DNA of 64,000 bases from Necropsobacter massiliensis. Lineage in GTDB: Bacteria; Pseudomonadota; Gammaproteobacteria; Enterobacterales; Pasteurellaceae. The position numbers and the translations under genes were made by a program. This document shows positions 59,632 to 64,000 of this stretch, piece after piece. The notes under the pieces were generated by a model. That model saw nothing but the letters and a program-made list of their open reading frames with translations. It was not told the origin of the DNA and ran no database searches. Within the stretch, counting starts at the first letter, position 1, and each line of letters begins with the position of its first letter. The stretch spans positions 1-64,000 of the forward strand of contig NZ_LN776179.1 of the NCBI RefSeq assembly GCF_000827595.2, given 5' to 3'.

Positions 59632-60520
59632 CGTCGCCACTCTGTTTCATTGCTTTGATGATCCAATCACGAAACGCCGAAATTTGCGTATCATTGGCTT
59701 TATCGAGACGATTGACCACATAAAAGGATTTCGGATCTTTCAAATTGGTGGGTAATACGATTTGCAAATTACCGTTGCTGATCTCCTGCTGCGCCAACAC
59801 GCGGTTTGCCAGCACGATACCTTGCCCGTGCACCGCCGCCTGCAACGCCATAAAAGTGTGGCTAAACAGCGGTCCGTGCTGAATATCCAGGCCGTCCAAT
59901 TGCAAATAATTCGCCATATTTTGCCAGTTATCGCGGGTATAAATGTGAATTAAGGTATGCTTTTTAAGATCTTCTTGTGAATGGACCGATTGCTGAGCCA
60001 GTAATTTCGGCGATGCCAGCAACAATAAATGTTCTTCCGCCAGTTTTTCCACCTGCAAATTATCCCAGTTTCCCCGACCGTAATAAATCGCCACATCCAC
60101 ATCTTTATTTAATAACCCTTCATCCTGATCCACGCCTTTCAGACGCACTTCAATATCCGGATGCAACTGATGAAACTCGCTCAAGCGCGGTACTAGCCAT
60201 TGAATCCCGAATGTCTGTGGCACGCTGATGGCCAGATGTTTGTCATTTTTCTGCGCCAACAAATTATCTGTCGCTTCCGCCAAACGGTGCAGGACCTTGG
60301 TGACGTCGGTAAAATAGGCTTTACCTAATTCGGTTAATTCCAGCGAACGATTTTTGCGTTTAAATAACTCAATGCCTAAAAAATCTTCTAATAGTTTTAT
60401 CTGATGGCTCACCGCCGCTTGGGTAACAAAGAGTTCATCCGCCGCTTTAGTGAAGCTTAAATGGCGGGCAGAACATTCGAACGCTTTCAGTGAATTCAGG
60501 GGAGGCAAACGTTTATACAT
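59624..60520 (-). CDS. gcvA: Glycine cleavage system regulator GcvA
   Basis: 298-residue LysR-type regulator. HTH: LNSLKAFECSARHLSFTKAADELFVTQAAVSHQIKLLED, the exact GcvA/AmpR-type N-terminus. The effector domain shows FGIQWLVPRLSEFHQLHPDIEVRL and HGQGIVLANRVLAQQEI. GGGAAG precedes the chosen ATG. It is divergent from the GcvB RNA, as in E. coli and Pasteurella, with an ATTAG-5-CTAAT palindrome between them. Confidence 0.94.
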   Translation of the reverse strand: MYKRLPPLNSLKAFECSARHLSFTKAADELFVTQAAVSHQIKLLEDFLGIELFKRKNRSLELTELGKAYFTDVTKVLHRLAEATDNLLAQKNDKHLAISVPQTFGIQWLVPRLSEFHQLHPDIEVRLKGVDQDEGLLNKDVDVAIYYGRGNWDNLQVEKLAEEHLLLLASPKLLAQQSVHSQEDLKKHTLIHIYTRDNWQNMANYLQLDGLDIQHGPLFSHTFMALQAAVHGQGIVLANRVLAQQEISNGNLQIVLPTNLKDPKSFYVVNRLDKANDTQISAFRDWIIKAMKQSGDDE

Positions 60521-60571
60521 AAATCTTCCCAATAATAAAAATTTAATTTATAATAAGTTACTGATTTTCGG

Positions 60572-60586
60572 ATTAGTTTTTCTAAT
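60572..60586. promoter_or_regulatory. Probable GcvA operator between gcvA and gcvB
   Basis: ATTAG-TTTTT-CTAAT, a perfect 5-bp inverted repeat containing the CTAAT motif described for E. coli GcvA sites. It lies 23 bp upstream of the gcvB -35 hexamer. Confidence 0.6.
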
Positions 60587-60608
60587 ATCTCAAATAAAAA
60601 AATATCTA

Positions 60609-60637
60609 TTGTCCAACCTGGACGACCTCTCTACAAT
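60609..60637 (+). promoter_or_regulatory. gcvB promoter
   Basis: TTGTCC, 17-nt spacer, TACAAT; predicted RNA start near 60645. Confidence 0.7.
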
Positions 60638-60644
60638 ACGCGCC

Positions 60645-60823
60645 ATACTTAATGATTGGTAATTCCTTACTGGTTAAAGAGTTTCGGACTTAAGTATGAT
60701 GTTGTGTTTGCATATTGTCCGGGAAGCCGGACAGAGTAACTGATAAAGTTACTCATTTCACTTCCTGTATATTTTTTAAACCCTATTTAGGTTATACACC
60801 GCTCTTATGAGCGGTGTTTTTTT
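60645..60823 (+). ncRNA. gcvB: GcvB small regulatory RNA
   Basis: About 179 nt between divergent gcvA and ilvE. Hallmarks: the G/U-rich R1 seed GATGTTGTGTTTGCATAT (60698-60715), which base-pairs with amino-acid transporter mRNAs; the conserved TTTCACTTCCTGTA (60756-60769); hairpins GTCCGG/CCGGAC (60717-60732) and AGTAAC/GTTACT (60736-60752); and an intrinsic terminator. It is Hfq-dependent in E. coli and Pasteurella multocida and is activated by GcvA when glycine is high. The 5' end is a promoter-based estimate. Confidence 0.88.
60796..60823 (+). terminator. GcvB terminator
   Basis: ACACCGCTC, loop TTAT, GAGCGGTGT followed by a T run. The remaining bases to ilvE (60824-60972) are AT-rich with no further feature recognised. 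Confidence 0.9.
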
Positions 60824-60972
60824 ATCTGCGCATACTACCACAATCTCACCGACATTTCCCCCGTCAAATTAAATAAATTGATAAAATTCTCCGATTTTAA
60901 TCCGAAACGGTTTTCAACCCATAAAGAATGGTGTAGATTAAATTTATCGTATTAATGTTTAAAGGAAGCAAA

Positions 60973-61992
60973 ATGAGTAAAAATATCGATTGGCAACATC
61001 TAGGTTTCAGTTATATCAAAACTGATTACCGCTATATTGCCTACTGGCAAGACGGAAAATGGTCTAAAGGTGAATTAACACAAGATAATCAACTACATAT
61101 CAGCGAAGGTTCAACCGCACTACATTATGGTCAGCAATGTTTTGAAGGACTGAAAGCATACCGCTGCAAAGACGGTTCAATCAATCTGTTCAGACCGGAT
61201 CAAAATGCACTACGTATGCAGGCCAGCGCACGACGCTTACTGATGCCAGAAGTCCCAGTTGATATGTTTATTGACGCTTGCAAACAGGTGGTGAAAGCCA
61301 ACGAAGAATGGCTTGCGCCTTACGGCAGTGGCGCAACCTTATATTTACGCCCATTCCTGATTGGGGTCGGAGACAATATCGGCGTCAATGCCGCACCGGA
61401 ATATATTTTCTCAATTTTCTGCTGCCCGGTCGGTGCTTATTTCAAAGGCGGCATGAAACCGACTAATTTTATCGTTTCCGAATACGATCGCGCAGCGCCG
61501 CACGGTACCGGTGCCTCCAAAGTCGGCGGCAACTATGCGGCCAGTTTGTATCCGGGTAAAAAAGCCAAAGAACGCCATTTCAGTGATTGTATTTACCTTG
61601 ATCCGGCCACCCACACCAAAATTGAAGAAGTCGGTTCGGCAAACTTTTTCGGGATTACGAAAGACAATAAATTCGTTACACCGCTATCGCCATCCATTCT
61701 ACCGAGTATTACCAAATATTCGCTGCTTTATTTGGCCAAAGAACGCTTGGGTATGGAAACCGTTGAAGGCGATGTGTACATCAATCAACTAGATCAATTT
61801 AAAGAAGCCGGCGCCTGCGGTACTGCGGCGGTGATCTCGCCGATCGGCGGCATTCAATATGGTGACAATTTCCACGTATTCTATTCTGAAACTGACGTCG
61901 GCGATGTTACTAAAAAACTTTATGACGAACTGGTCGGCATTCAGTTCGGAGATATCGACGCACCGGCAGATTGGATTGTTAAAGTAGAATAA
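60973..61992 (+). CDS. ilvE: Branched-chain amino acid aminotransferase (group II)
   Basis: 339-residue PLP enzyme performing the last transamination of Leu, Ile and Val. The PLP-binding Lys lies in [31 protein letters not shown] near residue 195, with [11 protein letters not shown] after it; [13 protein letters not shown] is the N-terminal signature. This is the longer class IV group II form, not the ~309-residue E. coli IlvE. I start at MSKNIDW with AAAGGAAG before it. Downstream of GcvB on the same strand. Confidence 0.93.
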   Translation: MSKNIDWQHLGFSYIKTDYRYIAYWQDGKWSKGELTQDNQLHISEGSTALHYGQQCFEGLKAYRCKDGSINLFRPDQNALRMQASARRLLMPEVPVDMFIDACKQVVKANEEWLAPYGSGATLYLRPFLIGVGDNIGVNAAPEYIFSIFCCPVGAYFKGGMKPTNFIVSEYDRAAPHGTGASKVGGNYAASLYPGKKAKERHFSDCIYLDPATHTKIEEVGSANFFGITKDNKFVTPLSPSILPSITKYSLLYLAKERLGMETVEGDVYINQLDQFKEAGACGTAAVISPIGGIQYGDNFHVFYSETDVGDVTKKLYDELVGIQFGDIDAPADWIVKVE

Positions 61993-62009
61993 TTGTCCTG
62001 TCATTATTG

Positions 62010-62041
62010 AAAAAAGATTGGAGCATAATCCAATCTTTTTT
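62010..62041 (+). terminator. Intrinsic terminator after ilvE
   Basis: AAAAAGATTGGA, 6-nt loop, TCCAATCTTTTTT: a 12-bp stem with a T run. Confidence 0.9.
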
Positions 62042-62117
62042 CCTCAAAATACCCCTGTCCAAGCCGCATAATATGTTTTAAAATACAGTCGAATTATCGA
62101 CTACTGACCGAATTTCT

Positions 62118-62669
62118 ATGAAATTGAATTTTCCTACCATTCTGACATTATTCCGGGTCGTACTGATCCCATTTTTTATTATTGCCTTTTACCTCCCTTT
62201 CACTTGGGCGCCTCTAGTAACCACCGTTATCTTCTTTGTGGCGTCCATAACCGACTGGTTCGACGGTTATCTGGCGCGTAAATGGAATCAAAGCACGCCG
62301 TTCGGCGCATTTTTGGATCCTGTTGCCGACAAAGTCATGGTTGTCGCCGCACTGGCTCTAGTCATGGAATATCAACATTCTTTCTGGGTCACACTTCCTG
62401 CCATCATCATGATTTCGCGAGAAATCATTATCTCTGCCTTACGGGAATGGATGGCGGAAATTGGCAGTCGCAGCAAAGTTGCGGTGTCATGGCTGGGGAA
62501 AGTCAAAACCGCCTCGCAAATGCTTGCACTGGGCGGCTTGCTATGGCGCTATAACGTACTGATGGAAATCGCTGGCATTATTTTTCTATACATCGCTGCG
62601 ATCTTGACTGTCTGGTCAATGCTGCAATATTTAAAAGCCGCAAAAGGTAATCTGTTAAACGAACAATAA
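62118..62669 (+). CDS. pgsA: Phosphatidylglycerophosphate synthase
   Basis: 183-residue membrane enzyme of the CDP-alcohol phosphatidyltransferase family making PGP, the precursor of phosphatidylglycerol and cardiolipin. The motif [19 protein letters not shown] (D-G-x2-A-R-x8-G-x3-D) with following PVADK is intact near residues 55-80; four or five hydrophobic segments. Length matches E. coli PgsA (182). Two tRNA genes follow. Confidence 0.95.
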   Translation: MKLNFPTILTLFRVVLIPFFIIAFYLPFTWAPLVTTVIFFVASITDWFDGYLARKWNQSTPFGAFLDPVADKVMVVAALALVMEYQHSFWVTLPAIIMISREIIISALREWMAEIGSRSKVAVSWLGKVKTASQMLALGGLLWRYNVLMEIAGIIFLYIAAILTVWSMLQYLKAAKGNLLNEQ

Positions 62670-62782
62670 TCCGCATTATCGCAAAAAGTGCGGTCAAAAT
62701 TAACATAGTTTATGCCATAAACAGAGTATACATCAGGCATGATTTCTTTTTAGACAATCAGATTTAAATGTGCATTTTCTAT

Positions 62783-62810
62783 TTGACTAATGACAAGAAA
62801 TCCGTAGAAT
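62783..62810 (+). promoter_or_regulatory. Promoter of the tRNA-Gly/tRNA-Leu operon
   Basis: TTGACT, 16-nt spacer, TAGAAT about 40 bp before tRNA-Gly. Nothing else is recognised in 62711-62849 apart from the USS at about 62685. Confidence 0.6.
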
Positions 62811-62849
62811 TCACCACGTTATTCGGCAGCAAGATGCAGCCATCAAAAT

Positions 62850-62925
<76 letters not shown>

Positions 62926-62928
62926 CTC

Positions 62929-63015
62929 GCCCGAGTGGTGAAATCGGTAGACACAAGGGATTTAAAATCCCTCGCCTTTCGAGGCGTGCCAGTTCAAGTC
63001 TGGCTTCGGGCACCA
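62929..63015 (+). tRNA. tRNA-Leu (anticodon TAA), probable integration site
   Basis: 87-nt class II tRNA with a long variable arm (TCGCCTTTCGAGGCG). Acceptor GCCCGAG/TTCGGGC, anticodon stem AGGGA/TCCCT with loop TTTAAAA (anticodon 62963-62965), T-loop GTTCAAGTC and encoded CCA. It is three bases downstream of tRNA-Gly. A Leu tRNA of this kind is the target of ICEHin1056-family elements, and mobile-element genes begin just after it. Confidence 0.96.
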
Positions 63016-63090
63016 TCTAATTCCAAACCAATAATCAGTACCTAGTCCAATACTTAACTTTAATTTTTAATTATCGTTAGGTGAGGAATT

Positions 63091-63927
63091 ATGGACTTCT
63101 CTTCTGTTTCTAAAAAACCTTATATTATTACTGTCGCTTGTACTAAAGGCGGTTCTGCAAAAAGTACAAATGCTGCCAATATTGGGGCGTTCTGCGCTGA
63201 CCACGGTTTAAGAACTCTTCTTATTGATACTGATACTCAACCAACCTTAAGCTCTTATTATGCTTTAACTGAAGAAGCTCCCGGTGGTATTTATGAGTTT
63301 TTAACCCGTCGTGATATTGAACCTTCCCATATCATTTCAAAAACATCCATTCCTAATTTGGATTTAATTCAATCAAATGATCCATCAAACAATGTAAGTC
63401 AAACTCTACGTAATGCCCCTGATGGTGCAATTCGATTTAGTCACTTAATTAAAAACATTGATAATTATGATGTTATTGTGGTTGATACTCGAGGTACTAG
63501 AGACATTACTGTCGATATGTCTGTCTTAGCAGCTGACATCCTATTCTGCCCTATTCTTCCACACATTCTTTCTGCGAAAGAATTTATCCGTGGAACTATC
63601 GGAATGTATCAAGATTTAGAAACCTTTGAATCATTTGGCTTCAAATTACCACCTCTCAAAGCTATCGCAAATTGCGTTGATAATACTAATGACGTGAAAT
63701 TTGTACTCAATCAATTACACGTACTCTTTGAAACCAATTTTGATGAAAGCAAAACCTTCCTTGATTTTTCAATCCCTGCGCATGTGGCATATAGAGAAGC
63801 TGCAACTTATTCATTGCCAGTTTATCGCCATAGCCAAGCTGAATATCCTGTTATCAAAGAACTGTGTTGCTTGTTACTCCCTCAATTTAAAACACTTTTT
63901 GATAAACCAATGAAAAAGGAAGGCTAA
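63091..63927 (+). CDS. ParA/Soj-family partition ATPase of the integrative element
   Basis: 278-residue deviant Walker-type ATPase: CTKGGSAKSTNAANIGAF (Walker A with signature Lys, about residues 15-32), LLIDTDTQPTLSSYY, and VIVVDTRGTRDITVD. GGTGAGG precedes the ATG. In related elements it maintains the excised form and is first after the tRNA. The codon use is AT-rich and there is no USS within the gene, unlike the core genome upstream. Likely followed in operon by dnaB and a ParB gene. Confidence 0.88.
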   Translation: MDFSSVSKKPYIITVACTKGGSAKSTNAANIGAFCADHGLRTLLIDTDTQPTLSSYYALTEEAPGGIYEFLTRRDIEPSHIISKTSIPNLDLIQSNDPSNNVSQTLRNAPDGAIRFSHLIKNIDNYDVIVVDTRGTRDITVDMSVLAADILFCPILPHILSAKEFIRGTIGMYQDLETFESFGFKLPPLKAIANCVDNTNDVKFVLNQLHVLFETNFDESKTFLDFSIPAHVAYREAATYSLPVYRHSQAEYPVIKELCCLLLPQFKTLFDKPMKKEG

Positions 63928-63928
63928 T

Positions 63929-64000
63929 ATGACTGATAAACTTATTGCTTCTATTGAAGCGGAAAGTGCGGTCATTGGTGCTCTCATTATTGATAATGAC
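63929..64000 (+). CDS. DnaB-like replicative helicase, 5' end only
   Basis: First 24 codons of a gene starting 2 bp after the parA stop: MTDKLIASIEAESAVIGALI and onward, matching the DnaB N-terminal pattern EAExxVxGxLxxD. It runs off the window. One USS core lies within codons 11-14. A second DnaB encoded on the element is usual for ICEHin1056/pKLC102-type elements. Confidence 0.72.
   Translation, partial: MTDKLIASIEAESAVIGALIIDND

Larger units (their letters stand above)
63016..64000 (+). mobile_element. Left end of a probable ICEHin1056-type integrative conjugative element
   Basis: Immediately after the tRNA-Leu 3' end the gene content changes to ParA followed by a DnaB-like helicase, the order at the left end of ICEHin1056/pKLC102-type elements, and the coding becomes more AT-rich with different codon choice. 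The attachment core is expected inside the 3' part of the tRNA. Integrase and conjugation genes would lie beyond the window. The 75 bp between the tRNA and parA show no other feature. Confidence 0.65.

Overview
The window is a chromosomal segment of a Pasteurellaceae bacterium of the Haemophilus/Aggregatibacter type. The main evidence is the Haemophilus-type DNA uptake sequence (USS, core AAGTGCGGT or its complement), which I count by eye roughly fifty times, often as inverted pairs serving as terminators. Gene content agrees: an ftsK-lrp-radA block, pit, lolB-ispE-prs, znuCB next to mepM, tehB, a dms operon with a NapF-like gene, and a GcvB-type small RNA. I cannot name the species.

Layout. 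1-6.5 kb: lolA start (cut by the window edge), ftsK, lrp, a small Cys-tailed protein, radA and a CYTH-domain protein. 6.6-13.3 kb: a plus-strand run with a phosphate transporter and its partner, an SH3-domain membrane protein, cca, lolB, ispE and prs. 13.4-17.1 kb: a Fur-controlled iron-chelate ABC transporter. 17.2-20.6 kb: mepM divergent from znuCB. 20.6-23.9 kb: metF and a 700-residue envelope protein. 24-36 kb: trhP, queA and tgt (tRNA wobble-base modification), a hemerythrin/TusA-like pair, yajC-secD-secF, slt, trpR, mtgA and ydfG. 36.1-41.6 kb: a relic of a possible WYL regulator and the dmsABCD-napF-like anaerobic respiratory operon, with CRP-like and FNR-like sites upstream. 41.7-48.9 kb: msrB, two small-family proteins, dnaK-dnaJ behind a sigma-32 promoter, a DUF1919 protein and yfbR. 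48.9-56.2 kb: nrdR-ribD-degS, tehB and modABC/modE. 56.2-62.7 kb: uvrD, rlmM, gcvA, the GcvB RNA, ilvE and pgsA. 62.8-64 kb: tRNA-Gly(GCC) and tRNA-Leu(UAA), then a ParA gene and the start of a DnaB-like helicase gene, which look like the left end of an ICEHin1056-type integrative conjugative element.

The observation I find most unusual is in the leader of trhP, the gene for tRNA U34 hydroxylation. Between a good promoter and the start codon lie two back-to-back hairpins. The second (5-bp stem, 7-nt loop CTTGTAA) copies the anticodon arm of tRNA-Thr(UGU), a substrate type for this modification. It ends a few bases before the ribosome binding site, which suggests autoregulation by substrate mimicry. 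Downstream of trhP, a promoter and an intrinsic terminator about 60 nt apart suggest an undescribed small RNA.

Most of the remainder is ordinary core genome, annotated gene by gene below. Start codons were moved from the longest possible frame where a ribosome binding site, a promoter or family length argued for it.
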